Part shown: in pieces, positions 1-9,133 of the stretch
How the letters are laid out: every line of letters starts with the position of its first letter
How positions within the stretch are numbered: the first letter of the stretch is position 1
NCBI RefSeq assembly: GCF_004345735.1
Contig: NZ_SLXL01000018.1
Location: 1-38,509, forward strand
From: Rhodovulum adriaticum
Lineage (GTDB): Bacteria; Pseudomonadota; Alphaproteobacteria; Rhodobacterales; Rhodobacteraceae
Length of the DNA stretch: 38,509 nucleotides
Reading direction: 5' to 3'
Notes under the pieces: model-generated
What the model was told of the DNA's origin: nothing
The model's input: the letters and a program-made list of their open reading frames with translations, nothing else
Database searches by the model: none
Translations under genes and position numbers: made by a program

Positions 1-146
1 AACCGCTGAAGGCATCTAAGCGGGAAGCCCCCCTCAAAACAAGGTATCCCCGAGGGCCGTGGTAGACCACCACGTCGATAGGCCGGAGATGTAAGCGCAG
101 CAATGCGTTCAGTTGACCGGTACTAATTGCCCGATAGGCTTGATTT
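1..146 (+). rRNA. rrl: 23S rRNA, 3' end (partial)
   Basis: This is the last part of a large-subunit rRNA gene, cut by the window edge. The stretch with CTAAGCGGGAAGCC, the GTAGACCACCACGTCGATAGG segment and the closing ACTAATTGCCCGATAGGCTTG match the conserved 3' end of alphaproteobacterial 23S rRNA as I know it. The exact mature 3' end is uncertain by a few bases. It is followed by 5S rRNA and initiator tRNA, the usual order of rRNA operons in this group. Confidence 0.93.
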
Positions 147-216
147 GACCCGGTAAAAGACAAACTTACTGATCAAAATCATCACATCATACTTGACACA
201 AAAATGGGCCTTCCTC

Positions 217-334
217 GGTTTGGTGGTCATAGCACGAGCAAAACACCCGGTCCCATCCCGAACCCGGAAGTTAAGTGCCGTCGCGCCAATGGTACTGCGT
301 CTCAAGACGTGGGAGAGTAGGTCACCGCCAAACC
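217..334 (+). rRNA. rrf: 5S rRNA
   Basis: The 118-base stretch carries the conserved 5S core (CCCATCCCGAAC, GTTAAG, GGGAGAGTAGG). Its ends pair perfectly over ten base pairs: 217-226 (GGTTTGGTGG) with 325-334 (CCGCCAAACC, with one G-U pair), forming helix I. The boundaries were set from this helix and may be off by one base. It lies about 70 bases after the 23S end in the same rRNA operon. Confidence 0.95.
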
Positions 335-384
335 TAGAAAGGCCCATAAAAGCAACTCTCAATACGATCTCAATCCATAACCAG

Positions 385-461
<77 letters not shown>

Positions 462-799
462 AAATCCTTAGTGTTATCAACTGCTTGCGTGCCGCCTTCC
501 GGGGCGGCGTTCGCGTGCATGGGCTCTGGTGCTACAATGGTGCTACAAAAGAGCCGCGCGCCAGCGGCAGAGCGACCAACGCAAGCCAGAAGCCATAGCA
601 CAGATTCGATAACGCCCGTGACTTGATCGCATCCGCCTGGGCGGCCCAGGGGGCGGCCTGACCGTGGTGGTCGGCGCCGCAGTGGAAGACCAGGGGGGCT
701 GTAGACCAAGCGAGGCAGGTCAGTCTCGTTCGCCCGACTGTGGCAAGCGTAGCTCGAGGCTTGCGCGTGTGCGGCCCGCCTGCCACACCTCCGGTCAGA
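462..799. other. intergenic region after the rRNA operon, no gene seen
   Basis: No convincing coding frame is visible on either strand. The region holds a GC hairpin at 491-508 (GCCGCC/GGCGGC arms) that could end rRNA operon transcription, although no T run follows. It also holds the tandem 11-base repeat listed separately. It may be a relic of an inserted or lost segment, because the neighbouring ribosomal protein operon is incomplete at its 5' side. Confidence 0.5.
527..548 (+). repeat. tandem 11-base repeat inside an inverted repeat
   Basis: TGGTGCTACAA occurs twice without a gap (527-537 and 538-548). The pair is flanked by GGCTCT (522-527) and AGAGCC (550-555), which are complementary, so the whole could fold with the repeats in the loop. 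Function is not known. Confidence 0.75.
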
Positions 800-2170
800 T
801 CAGAGCCAGCCCAGCAGACGCCACCACAGGAAATCCAGCGGAAGCAGGATTAGCAGGGTCACCGCCGCGGTCAGAAGCGTGACACGCACCAGCGCAGAGA
901 GCGGTTCCTTGGACAGGCCCATCGCCACGATCAGCGGCGCGGCCTGATAGGGAAAGACGACCGTGGAAAAGCCCACCACCTGGGTCATCACCACCGCTTC
1001 GAGCGACAGACCGGTGGCCGCGGCAAGGTCTGGGGCCAGTGGTGTCAAGACGGCTGGCACGCCCGGTTGCGTGGTCAACAGGGCGGTCACCGCGCCCAGC
1101 CCCGACAGCGCGATGAAGTTCGAAAAATCCTGCCCCGGCGCCAATGGTAGCCCCTGCAGGACCAGGTTGGCCAGAACCTCGCCCAGGCCGCTGGCGCTGA
1201 CCACCGCGCCCAGGGCCAGCGCGCCCGCCACGAAAAGCAGCGTGCCGAAATCCACCGCCTCACGAAAGCCGGGGCCGGAGACAAAGCCGATGCGCGGCAT
1301 CAGCAGCACCACGGCCAGGGTCATACCGATCCAGGCAGGGTTGATGCCGTGCAGCTTGTCCGTCGCCCACAGGGCCAGCGTCATCGCCAGCAGAACCGTC
1401 AACCAGACCCGCCGGGCGGTGCCCGTATCGGCGGGTTGTGCGGGCAGGCTGGCCCCCGCCGTGGCCGGAAACAGGCGCAGGATCAACCAGATCAGCAGGA
1501 TCGACTTGCCCAGGCCCAGAACGGGGAAATGCAGGATCAGGTAATCGGCATAGCCCAGTTGCAGCCCCAGCAGCCTGTCCGATGCGCCGGTCAGAACCAT
1601 GTTGGGGATATTGGCGGGCAGAATGGCGAAACCGGGCAGGTTGGACGCCATGGCGATCGCGACCGCTACCCCGATCCGCCCGTTTGAGCCGCGCGCAAAC
1701 CCGAGCGCCTCGGCCAGCCCCATGCCGAGCGGCACCATCACCATCGCCCGCCCCATGGAAGAGGGCATGAGGAAGGACAGGATAACGCCCAGCCCAACCA
1801 GCCCGGCGATCAGCGCGGTGTAGCTTTTCGACAAGTGGGGGGCGAGTGCGGCGCCCAGCCGGGCGCCGAGCCCCGACCCCGTGATCGCCGCCCCGATGAC
1901 GAAGCCCGACATCACCAGCCACATCGCCGCCGAGGAAAAACCGGCGAAAACGGTTTCCGGCGTTGCCAGCCCGCCGACCAGCAGCGCCGCGAAAAAGATC
2001 AGCGTCGACAGGTACGGCGCCAGCAGCCCGGTCCCCCACAGCCCCAGCGTGACCAGCACGATTGCCATGACCGCGCCCTGGTCGGGCGTGACGCCCGGCA
2101 GCGGCCGCAGGGCCAGGACCGCCGCAACCCCGAGAATCACAGCGAAGAGTATCTGGTTGCCGTGGCGCAT
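800..2170 (-). CDS. SLC13/DASS-type anion permease
   Basis: The 456-residue protein is almost entirely hydrophobic with about twelve likely membrane segments in two halves. Ser/Thr-Gly-rich turns such as MPSSMGRA (about 135-142) and LTTQPGVPA (about 365-373) sit where the substrate and sodium motifs of the SLC13 (divalent anion:sodium symporter) family lie. By family it would import sulfate or a di- or tricarboxylate across the inner membrane; the substrate cannot be read. The start is supported by AAGGGGACAGCC just upstream of ATG. It stands alone on the reverse strand between the rRNA operon and rplO, interrupting the usual ribosomal protein order. Confidence 0.82.
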   Translation of the reverse strand: MRHGNQILFAVILGVAAVLALRPLPGVTPDQGAVMAIVLVTLGLWGTGLLAPYLSTLIFFAALLVGGLATPETVFAGFSSAAMWLVMSGFVIGAAITGSGLGARLGAALAPHLSKSYTALIAGLVGLGVILSFLMPSSMGRAMVMVPLGMGLAEALGFARGSNGRIGVAVAIAMASNLPGFAILPANIPNMVLTGASDRLLGLQLGYADYLILHFPVLGLGKSILLIWLILRLFPATAGASLPAQPADTGTARRVWLTVLLAMTLALWATDKLHGINPAWIGMTLAVVLLMPRIGFVSGPGFREAVDFGTLLFVAGALALGAVVSASGLGEVLANLVLQGLPLAPGQDFSNFIALSGLGAVTALLTTQPGVPAVLTPLAPDLAAATGLSLEAVVMTQVVGFSTVVFPYQAAPLIVAMGLSKEPLSALVRVTLLTAAVTLLILLPLDFLWWRLLGWL

Positions 2171-2298
2171 GGCTGTCCCCTTGTTTCTGGATGCGGGGCC
2201 GGGATATCCTGTCGCACGCGCGGTGGAAACCGCCCCGGTCCCGCGATATGCGCAGGTCCGCTGTGCATCACATGCGCGGGGGCCACCGAGATCGCGCC

Positions 2299-2327
2299 TT
2301 GATCCCTTTGCCTTGCGCGGCTATAGG
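2299..2327 (+). promoter_or_regulatory. likely sigma-70 promoter for the rplO operon
   Basis: TTGATC (2299-2304) and TATAGG (2322-2327) are separated by exactly 17 bases, about 100 bases before the rplO start. This fits the alphaproteobacterial housekeeping pattern and explains how the truncated operon could be transcribed without the upstream spc genes. Not tested. Confidence 0.6.
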
Positions 2328-2426
2328 GGGCGCCTGTGATCCTGCGGGGTCACCTTTTTGTATGCGACATGCCGTGGCCGCCCCATATCGCTTCGGGGGG
2401 CGCGTCCGGCGGATAGGAGAAGCGAT

Positions 2427-2903
2427 ATGAAACTTCATGAACTGCGCGACAACGAAGGCGCGGCGAAAAAGGCCAAGCGTATCGGCCGCGGCCCGGGTTC
2501 GGGCAAGGGCAAGACCGCCGGGCGCGGTATCAAGGGCCAGAAATCCCGTTCGGGCGTGGCCATCAATGGCTATGAGGGCGGTCAGATGCCGCTCTACCAA
2601 CGCCTGCCCAAGCGCGGCTTCAACAAGCCGAACCGCAAGCAGTTTGCGGTGGTGAACCTTGGCCTGATCCAGAAATTCGTGGATGACGGCAAGCTGGACG
2701 CCGGTCAGCCGATCACCGAGGATGCGCTGGTCGCCTCGGGCCTGGTGCGCCGCAAGCTGGACGGCGTGCGCATTCTCGCCAAGGGCGAGATCACGGCCAA
2801 GCTGGCGCTGGACGTGACCGGCGCGTCGAAGGCCGCCGTCGAGGCCGTCGAGAAGGCCGGCGGCACGCTGAAGATCGCCGCCAAGCCGGCCGCGGCCGAA
2901 TAA
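2427..2903 (+). CDS. rplO: 50S ribosomal protein L15
   Basis: The 158-residue protein starts [20 protein letters not shown] and continues with the Gly/Lys-rich N-terminal arm ([20 protein letters not shown]) that threads into 23S rRNA, followed by the globular L15 domain. The ATG at 2427 follows GGAGAAGCGAT, a good ribosome binding site; an in-frame earlier start is possible but lacks family support. In most bacteria rplO follows rpmD and rpsE in the spc operon; here the upstream neighbour is a reverse-strand transporter, so the operon begins at this gene. secY follows after 105 bases containing a strong hairpin. Confidence 0.96.
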   Translation: MKLHELRDNEGAAKKAKRIGRGPGSGKGKTAGRGIKGQKSRSGVAINGYEGGQMPLYQRLPKRGFNKPNRKQFAVVNLGLIQKFVDDGKLDAGQPITEDALVASGLVRRKLDGVRILAKGEITAKLALDVTGASKAAVEAVEKAGGTLKIAAKPAAAE

Positions 2904-2952
2904 GGGATTGTTCGCAGGCCGCGAGCCGCTTACATGACCTTGAGTTTTCCCT

Positions 2953-2987
2953 GCGCCGCCGGAGCCGGAAAACGGTTTCGGCGGCGC
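2953..2987 (+). promoter_or_regulatory. strong hairpin between rplO and secY
   Basis: A 15-base left arm (2953-2967) pairs with a right arm (2973-2987) including two G-U pairs, leaving the five-base loop GAAAA. No T run follows, so it is more likely an RNA processing, stability or attenuation element than a full terminator. It lies 20 bases before the secY start. Confidence 0.6.
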
Positions 2988-3008
2988 TGTCCTGAATAGA
3001 GGCTCAGC

Positions 3009-4363
<1,355 letters not shown>

Positions 4364-4367
<4 letters not shown>

Positions 4368-4939
4368 ACATCATCCTTCTGGGGCCCCCGGGTGCAGGCA
4401 AGGGGACACAAGCCCGCAAACTGGTCGAAGAACGGGGCATGGTGCAACTGTCCACCGGCGACATGCTGCGCGAGGCGCGCTCTTCCGGCACGGAAATGGG
4501 CAAGCGCGTGGCCGAGGTCATGGACCGCGGCGATCTGGTGACCGACGAGATCGTCATCGGCCTGATCCGCGAAAAGCTGGTGGCAGATCCTTCGGCCAGC
4601 TACATTTTCGATGGCTTCCCGCGGACGCTGGCCCAGGCCGATGCGTTGGGCGCGCTGCTGGATGAAATGGGGCAGAAGCTGGATGCCGTCGTTGAGTTGC
4701 GCGTCGATGACGAGGTGCTGGTTCACCGGATCGTCAACCGCGCCGAAGAGGCCCGCGCCGCCGGGCAGCCGGTGCGCGCCGACGACAACGAGGAAAGCCT
4801 GCGCACCCGGCTGATGGCCTATTACAAACAGACATCGCCGCTGGTTGGGTATTACCACGCCAAGGGCGCGTTGACCTCTATCGATGGCATGGCGTCCATG
4901 GAAGAGGTGGCCGCCGCGCTGAAGGCTGCGCTGGACTGA
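4364..4939 (+). CDS. adk: adenylate kinase, short form
   Basis: The cytosolic enzyme interconverts ATP + AMP and 2 ADP. The P-loop GPPGAGKGT (about 7-15), the AMP-site STGDMLR and the [10 protein letters not shown] motif are clear. At 191 residues it is the short form without the long zinc-type LID domain, which is common in alphaproteobacteria. The start shares ATGA with the secY stop. The secY-adk order is standard; here adk is followed by a gap with its own promoter-like sequence before rpsM. Confidence 0.97.
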
Positions 4940-4966
4940 TCTGCGCTTGACAGGGCTGAATCCCCC

Positions 4967-4995
4967 TTGACCTGTTGTGGGATTCGCCCTAGGCA
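4967..4995 (+). promoter_or_regulatory. likely promoter for rpsM-rpsK-rpoA-rplQ
   Basis: TTGACC (4967-4972) and TAGGCA (4990-4995) are 17 bases apart in the 201-base gap between adk and rpsM. It would let the alpha operon be transcribed separately from rplO-secY-adk. Another TTGACA lies slightly upstream (near 4947) without a good partner. Confidence 0.45.
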
Positions 4996-5058
4996 CGGCC
5001 TCTCGTAAGAGAATCGACCCTTTGTCGCAGAATACCCCTGTGCGGCAAGGGCTTCGGC

Positions 5059-5085
5059 GGCCCGAAGGCAGCGCGCTTTCGGGCC
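5059..5085 (+). promoter_or_regulatory. hairpin in the rpsM leader
   Basis: GGCCCGAA (5059-5066) pairs with TTCGGGCC (5078-5085) around a loop that can pair further. It lies in the predicted 5' leader, about 55 bases before the rpsM start. It could be a leader regulation element, but no family match is recognised. Confidence 0.4.
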
Positions 5086-5140
5086 TCAGTTGTGAAAAAA
5101 GGTTCTGGGGTTACGGAACCGCAACGAAAGGAATACCTGC

Positions 5141-5509
5141 GTGGCACGTATCGCTGGCGTCAACATCCCGACCGGGAAGCGCGTCCCCATCGCCCTGACT
5201 TACATCCATGGTATCGGCCCGGCCTCTGCCGGCGCGATTTGCGAGGCCGTCGGCATCGACGCGACCCGCCGGGTCAACGAACTGTCGGATGCCGAGGTCC
5301 TGGCCATCCGTGAACATATCGACGCGAACTTCACCGTCGAGGGCGACCTGCGCCGCGAGGTGCAGATGAACGTCAAGCGGCTGATGGACCTGGGTTGCTA
5401 CCGCGGCCTGCGTCACCGCCGCAACCTGCCGGTGCGTGGTCAGCGGACCCACACCAATGCCCGCACCCGCAAGGGTCCGGCGAAACCCATCGCTGGCAAG
5501 AAGAAGTAA
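5141..5509 (+). CDS. rpsM: 30S ribosomal protein S13
   Basis: The 122-residue protein [15 protein letters not shown] is S13 of the small-subunit head, contacting 16S rRNA and the P site. The helix-hairpin-helix [10 protein letters not shown] (about 22-31) and the basic tail with [16 protein letters not shown] and TNARTRKGP are family hallmarks. The start is GTG at 5141, chosen because the protein begins there in all relatives I know and AAAGGA stands nine bases upstream. rpsK follows after 15 bases. Confidence 0.97.
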   Translation: MARIAGVNIPTGKRVPIALTYIHGIGPASAGAICEAVGIDATRRVNELSDAEVLAIREHIDANFTVEGDLRREVQMNVKRLMDLGCYRGLRHRRNLPVRGQRTHTNARTRKGPAKPIAGKKK

Positions 5510-5524
5510 GGGAGGGCAGGACCA

Positions 5525-5914
5525 ATGGCACGCGACAAGACCCGCACCAAGCGCAAAGAGCGCAAGAACATCGCCGCTGGCGTGGCGCATGTGAACTCGT
5601 CGTTCAACAACACCAAGATCCTGATCTCCGACGTGCAAGGCAACGCGATCTCGTGGTCGTCTGCTGGCACCATGGGCTTCAAGGGGTCGCGCAAATCGAC
5701 CCCCTACGCCGCGCAGATGGCTGCCGAGGATGCCGGCCGCAAGGCGCAGGAACACGGCGTCAAGACGCTGGAGGTCGAAGTGCAGGGCCCCGGTTCCGGT
5801 CGTGAATCCGCGCTGCGCGCCCTGGCCGCCGTCGGTTTCAACATCACGTCGATTCGCGACGTGACGCCGATCGCCCATAACGGCTGCCGCCCGCCGAAAC
5901 GCCGCCGGGTCTGA
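5525..5914 (+). CDS. rpsK: 30S ribosomal protein S11
   Basis: The 129-residue protein contains the S11 signatures HVNSSFNNT (about 21-29), [14 protein letters not shown] and the C-terminal [15 protein letters not shown]. It is part of the 30S platform near the mRNA exit. GGAGGGCAGGACCA gives a good ribosome binding site before ATG. S4 (rpsD), which in enterobacteria lies between S11 and alpha, is absent here, as usual in alphaproteobacteria. Confidence 0.97.
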   Translation: MARDKTRTKRKERKNIAAGVAHVNSSFNNTKILISDVQGNAISWSSAGTMGFKGSRKSTPYAAQMAAEDAGRKAQEHGVKTLEVEVQGPGSGRESALRALAAVGFNITSIRDVTPIAHNGCRPPKRRRV

Positions 5915-5930
5915 TTTCGATGTTTTATGG

Positions 5931-5960
5931 CCGGGCTGCCGCCCCCTGGCGGTGGCCCGG
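5931..5960 (+). promoter_or_regulatory. strong hairpin between rpsK and rpoA
   Basis: Arms 5931-5943 and 5948-5960 pair over 13 bases (two G-U pairs) around a CCCT loop. There is no T run. It lies about 70 bases before rpoA and may tune the ratio of ribosomal protein to RNA polymerase alpha messages. Confidence 0.55.
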
Positions 5961-6031
5961 GCATGTCGCCATTTCCCTCGGGCGTCCTTCGCTTTGGACA
6001 TGGGCGAAGGGCAGGTATTGAGGAGACACAC

Positions 6032-7048
6032 ATGATCCATAAGAACTGGCAGGAACTCATCAAGCCCACGCAACTGGAGATCAAGCCCGGTGCTGATCCC
6101 GCGCGTCAGGCCATCGTCGTGGCCGAACCGCTGGAACGCGGCTTCGGTCTGACGCTGGGCAACGCACTGCGCCGCGTTCTGATGAGTTCCCTGCAAGGTG
6201 CCGCGATCACCAGCGTGCAGATCGACAACGTGCTGCACGAATTCTCGTCCGTTGCCGGTGTGCGCGAGGACGTGACCGATATCGTCCTCAACCTCAAGGG
6301 CGTCGCCCTGCGGATGGAGGTCGAAGGGCCCAAGCGGCTGTCGGTGCAGGCCAAGGGGCCGGGCGTCGTCACCGCCGGCGATATCGCCGAAACTGCCGGG
6401 ATCGAGGTTCTGAACCGCGAACACGTGATCTGCCACCTGGACGAAGGCGCCGAACTGTTCATGGAACTGACCGTGAACACCGGCAAGGGCTATGTCGCCG
6501 CCGACAAGAACCGCCCCGAGGACGCCCCGATCGGCCTGATGCCGATCGACGCGATCTACTCGCCGGTCAAGAAGGTCGCCTATGACGTCCAGCCGATTCG
6601 CGAAGGCCAGGTTCTGGACTACGACAAGCTGACGATGAAGATCGAAACCGATGGCTCGCTGACCCCTGATGACGCGGTGGCCTTTGCCGCGCGCATCCTG
6701 CAGGACCAGCTGTCGATCTTCGTCAACTTCGAGGAACCCGAGGCCGCCGGTCGCCAGGACGAGGATGACGGGCTGGAGTTCAACCCGCTCCTGCTGAAGA
6801 AAGTGGACGAGCTGGAACTGTCTGTCCGTTCGGCCAACTGCCTGAAGAACGACAACATCGTCTATATCGGCGACCTGATCCAGAAAACCGAAGCCGAGAT
6901 GCTGCGCACCCCGAACTTCGGCCGCAAGTCGCTGAACGAGATCAAGGAAGTGCTGTCCGGCATGGGTCTGCACCTGGGCATGGATGTCGAGGAATGGCCG
7001 CCGGAGAACATCGAGGAACTGGCCAAGAAGTTCGAGGAACAGTTCTGA
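6032..7048 (+). CDS. rpoA: RNA polymerase subunit alpha
   Basis: The 338-residue protein starts [16 protein letters not shown] and has the N-terminal assembly domain ([20 protein letters not shown], about 30-49) and the C-terminal DNA- and activator-binding domain ([19 protein letters not shown], about 270-288; the [10 protein letters not shown] motif). It nucleates assembly of beta and beta'. The ATG at 6032 is chosen over an earlier in-frame start because GAGGAG precedes it and homologues begin there. rplQ follows after 157 bases that hold an inverted repeat. Confidence 0.97.
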   Translation: MIHKNWQELIKPTQLEIKPGADPARQAIVVAEPLERGFGLTLGNALRRVLMSSLQGAAITSVQIDNVLHEFSSVAGVREDVTDIVLNLKGVALRMEVEGPKRLSVQAKGPGVVTAGDIAETAGIEVLNREHVICHLDEGAELFMELTVNTGKGYVAADKNRPEDAPIGLMPIDAIYSPVKKVAYDVQPIREGQVLDYDKLTMKIETDGSLTPDDAVAFAARILQDQLSIFVNFEEPEAAGRQDEDDGLEFNPLLLKKVDELELSVRSANCLKNDNIVYIGDLIQKTEAEMLRTPNFGRKSLNEIKEVLSGMGLHLGMDVEEWPPENIEELAKKFEEQF

Positions 7049-7051
7049 CAA

Positions 7052-7107
7052 ATGGTGGATTTCACCCACCCTACCCACATGGCGTAGGGTGGGTGCCAAC
7101 CCACCAT
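7052..7107. repeat. imperfect palindromic intergenic element
   Basis: ATGGTGGATTTCACCCACC near 7052 and its inverted counterpart ending in GGGTGCCAACCCACCAT at 7107 form a long imperfect hairpin around TACCCACATGGCGTA. It begins four bases after the rpoA stop. I recall similar GGTGGGTGAAATCCACC palindromes between genes in Rhodobacterales, so this is probably a copy of a dispersed repeat; only one copy is visible here. Confidence 0.6.
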
Positions 7108-7205
7108 CACGCGCCCGGGCATTCCGCCCCAAGGAGAGCCGGTGACACGCATCGCTGGCCGGACAAAGCAAAACCGCCCGTAGAGGGCAAAGACGGAGAG
7201 AAGAA

Positions 7206-7625
7206 ATGCGTCACGCCCGCGGCTATCGCCGCCTGAACCGCACCCACGAACACCGCAAGGCGCTGTTCGCCAACATGGCCGGCAGCTTGATCGAGCATGA
7301 GCAGATCAAGACCACCCTGCCCAAGGCCAAGGAACTGAAGCGCGTCGCCGACAAGCTGATCACGCTGGCCAAGCGCGGCGACCTGCACGCCCGCCGCCAG
7401 GCCGCTGCCCGGCTTAAGCAGGATGCCCATGTCGCCAAACTGTTCGACGTGCTGGGCCCCCGCTATGCCGAGCGTCCGGGCGGCTATGTCCGCGTGCTGA
7501 AGGCCGGCTTCCGCTACGGCGACATGGCCCCGATGGCCATCGTCGAACTGGTGGATCGCGATCCCGACGCCAAGGGCGCATCCGACCGTGCCCGCATGGA
7601 GGCAGAGGAAGCCGCCGAGGATTGA
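7206..7625 (+). CDS. rplQ: 50S ribosomal protein L17
   Basis: The 139-residue protein begins [19 protein letters not shown] and contains the L17 core ([20 protein letters not shown], about 28-47; GGYVRVLK). It sits near the peptide exit tunnel. The C-terminal tail (about 120-139) is acidic and family-variable. GGAGAGAAG precedes ATG. It is the last gene of the operon, followed by a terminator. Confidence 0.97.
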   Translation: MRHARGYRRLNRTHEHRKALFANMAGSLIEHEQIKTTLPKAKELKRVADKLITLAKRGDLHARRQAAARLKQDAHVAKLFDVLGPRYAERPGGYVRVLKAGFRYGDMAPMAIVELVDRDPDAKGASDRARMEAEEAAED

Positions 7626-7659
7626 TCGACACCGGATCAATTCCACGACGGGTTGGATC

Positions 7660-7690
7660 GGGGCTTGCCGGAATCGGCAGGCCCCTTTTT
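7660..7690 (+). terminator. rho-independent terminator after rplQ
   Basis: GGGGCTTGCCG (7660-7670) pairs with CGGCAGGCCCC (7675-7685) around GAAT, followed by TTTTT (7686-7690). It cleanly ends the ribosomal operon. Confidence 0.88.
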
Positions 7691-7740
7691 CATGGTGAAG
7701 TCCCGGGGACTGTTCCCGGCTAACCGCGCTCAATTTAAGG

Positions 7741-7769
7741 TTGACGCAAATCCTGCGAGCTTGTCTAAA
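7741..7769 (+). promoter_or_regulatory. likely luxR promoter, nearly abutting the start codon
   Basis: TTGACG (7741-7746) and TCTAAA (7764-7769) are 17 bases apart. The -10 box ends only five bases before the luxR ATG at 7775, so transcription would start at or next to the ATG. No ribosome binding site is visible, suggesting a leaderless message. Confidence 0.55.
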
Positions 7770-7774
7770 AAACC

Positions 7775-8386
7775 ATGTTTGAAAAGTCAGACTTCGATCG
7801 GGAACTTCGGACCCTCGATTCGTTGGCGCCCAAGGGCTACAACATCGGGCTGCACATTCGTTTCACCTCACCGTTGATGACCTTTCAGACATACAGTGCA
7901 GAATGGCTGACCCATTACACTGAAAAAGGCTACGTCCTGCGCGATCCGATGGTGGCGTGGGGCTTTGCGACCACCGGGGCGACCCGATGGAGCAACAAGA
8001 GGATACCTGATCCGTTCGGCATTCTGAAAGAGGCCGCTCGGTTCGGGTTAGAGTTCGGCGTGACGATCTCCTGGGGGCCGATCACCTCCAGAACCATTGC
8101 AAGTGTGGCACGAGCAGATCGGGAATTCGAGGACGCCGAGATCGAACAGATCCAGGCCCTCGTTCGTCGGCTTCACGACATGACCGAGCCGCCGCGAGAG
8201 CTGACCAAAGCTCAGGTCGAAGCGCTGAAGTGCATTGCGGACGGCGACCGGCATGCGGCTGCGGCCTGCAAGCTGGGCATTTCGGAAAGTGCGCTAAAGG
8301 CTCGCCTGACATCTGCTCGTCAGCGACTCATGGCGCGCACCACTGCCGAAGCTATTCAGCGCGCAAAGGATTACGGACTGCTCTGA
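7775..8386 (+). CDS. luxR: LuxR-family quorum-sensing regulator
   Basis: The 203-residue protein has an N-terminal autoinducer-binding domain (about 5-135) with the conserved aromatic and acidic positions W44, Y48, D57-P58 and W72, and a C-terminal LuxR helix-turn-helix (about 143-203, LTKAQVEALKCIADGDRHAA...ISESALKARL). By family it binds an acyl-homoserine lactone and controls transcription. It is 56 bases upstream of a luxI gene on the same strand, so the two are a cognate pair and may share a message. The start has a promoter immediately before it but no ribosome binding site. It is somewhat shorter than the usual 230-250 residues. Confidence 0.9.
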   Translation: MFEKSDFDRELRTLDSLAPKGYNIGLHIRFTSPLMTFQTYSAEWLTHYTEKGYVLRDPMVAWGFATTGATRWSNKRIPDPFGILKEAARFGLEFGVTISWGPITSRTIASVARADREFEDAEIEQIQALVRRLHDMTEPPRELTKAQVEALKCIADGDRHAAAACKLGISESALKARLTSARQRLMARTTAEAIQRAKDYGLL

Positions 8387-8442
8387 AGAGCAAGCGCCTT
8401 CCGCAAGGTTTTTCACCACTACCAACCCTGCAGGAGGCTCTT

Positions 8443-9033
8443 ATGCAGACCACCACCCTTTCTTTCGAAAATCTCCACAACCATGGCGAGTTGTTCGCGA
8501 ACATGCTGCGTGCTCGGCGTGAACTGTTCATCGAGCGCAACAAATGGGACCTGCCCGAGGCGATGGGCATGGAGTACGACCAGTACGACACCCCCGCCAG
8601 CCGCTGGGTCGTCGTCCACGACGAACTGGGCGAGGTGCTGGCCGGTAACCGGCTGACGCCCACCACCGCGCGCTGCGGCATCTACACCTACATGATCCGC
8701 GACGCGCAACTTGGGCTGTTGGACACCATCCCGTCCAACCTGCTGTATGAAGAGGCCCCGGTTTCGGAAACCGTTTGGGAAAGCTCGCGCCTGTTCGTTT
8801 CGCAGAAGGTGCCGCTGATGCAGCGCCGGCCGATCTACTTCAACCTGGTTCAGGAACTGGCCAAGGCGGCGCGGAACCTCGGCGCCAGCCAGTGCCTGAC
8901 GCTGTTGAACGCGAACTGGCACCTGTGGAACAGGCGGGTCGGCATCGACATGACGGCGATGGGCCCGGTCATGGAGATCGACGGGATCAATAACCAGGTC
9001 GTGTCGATGAACTTCGCCCCGAACCTGCACTAA
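8443..9033 (+). CDS. luxI: acyl-homoserine-lactone synthase (LuxI family)
   Basis: The 196-residue enzyme joins an acyl group from acyl-ACP to S-adenosylmethionine and makes the homoserine lactone signal. The invariant LuxI residues are present at nearly canonical numbers: R25, F29, W35, D46, D49, R70, and the WESSRL segment with E113 and R116. The ATG at 8443 has AGGAGG at 8432-8437; a longer in-frame reading upstream overlaps luxR and is unlikely. The acyl chain length and 3-substitution cannot be predicted. A GC hairpin follows at 9042. Confidence 0.95.
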   Translation: MQTTTLSFENLHNHGELFANMLRARRELFIERNKWDLPEAMGMEYDQYDTPASRWVVVHDELGEVLAGNRLTPTTARCGIYTYMIRDAQLGLLDTIPSNLLYEEAPVSETVWESSRLFVSQKVPLMQRRPIYFNLVQELAKAARNLGASQCLTLLNANWHLWNRRVGIDMTAMGPVMEIDGINNQVVSMNFAPNLH

Positions 9034-9041
9034 ACCAACCA

Positions 9042-9067
9042 GGCCCCCGCCCGTGCGGGCGGGGGCC
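9042..9067 (+). terminator. GC hairpin after luxI, likely terminator
   Basis: GGCCCCCGCCCG (9042-9053) pairs perfectly with CGGGCGGGGGCC (9056-9067). It starts nine bases after the luxI stop. There is no T run, so termination may be partial. Confidence 0.6.
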
Positions 9068-9075
9068 GCCACTTG

Positions 9076-9104
9076 TTGACGTTGCGGCGGCCGCTTCGCA
9101 TATC
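9076..9104 (+). promoter_or_regulatory. likely promoter of the Deg protease gene
   Basis: TTGACG (9076-9081) and CATATC (9099-9104) are 17 bases apart and end 29 bases before the start codon. It separates this gene's expression from luxI. Confidence 0.5.
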
Positions 9105-9133
9105 TGGCCCAAACCCCAGAAAGGTTGCCGCCG

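Noticed and set aside
5111-7171. A 686-codon reverse-strand open frame opposite rpsM, rpsK and rpoA
   Set aside because: Antisense shadow of the ribosomal operon, with no family features.
8387-8442. CCTGCAGG palindrome before luxI as a possible lux box
   Set aside because: Only eight bases are symmetric, it overlaps the ribosome binding site, and it does not extend to the usual 18-20 base dyad.
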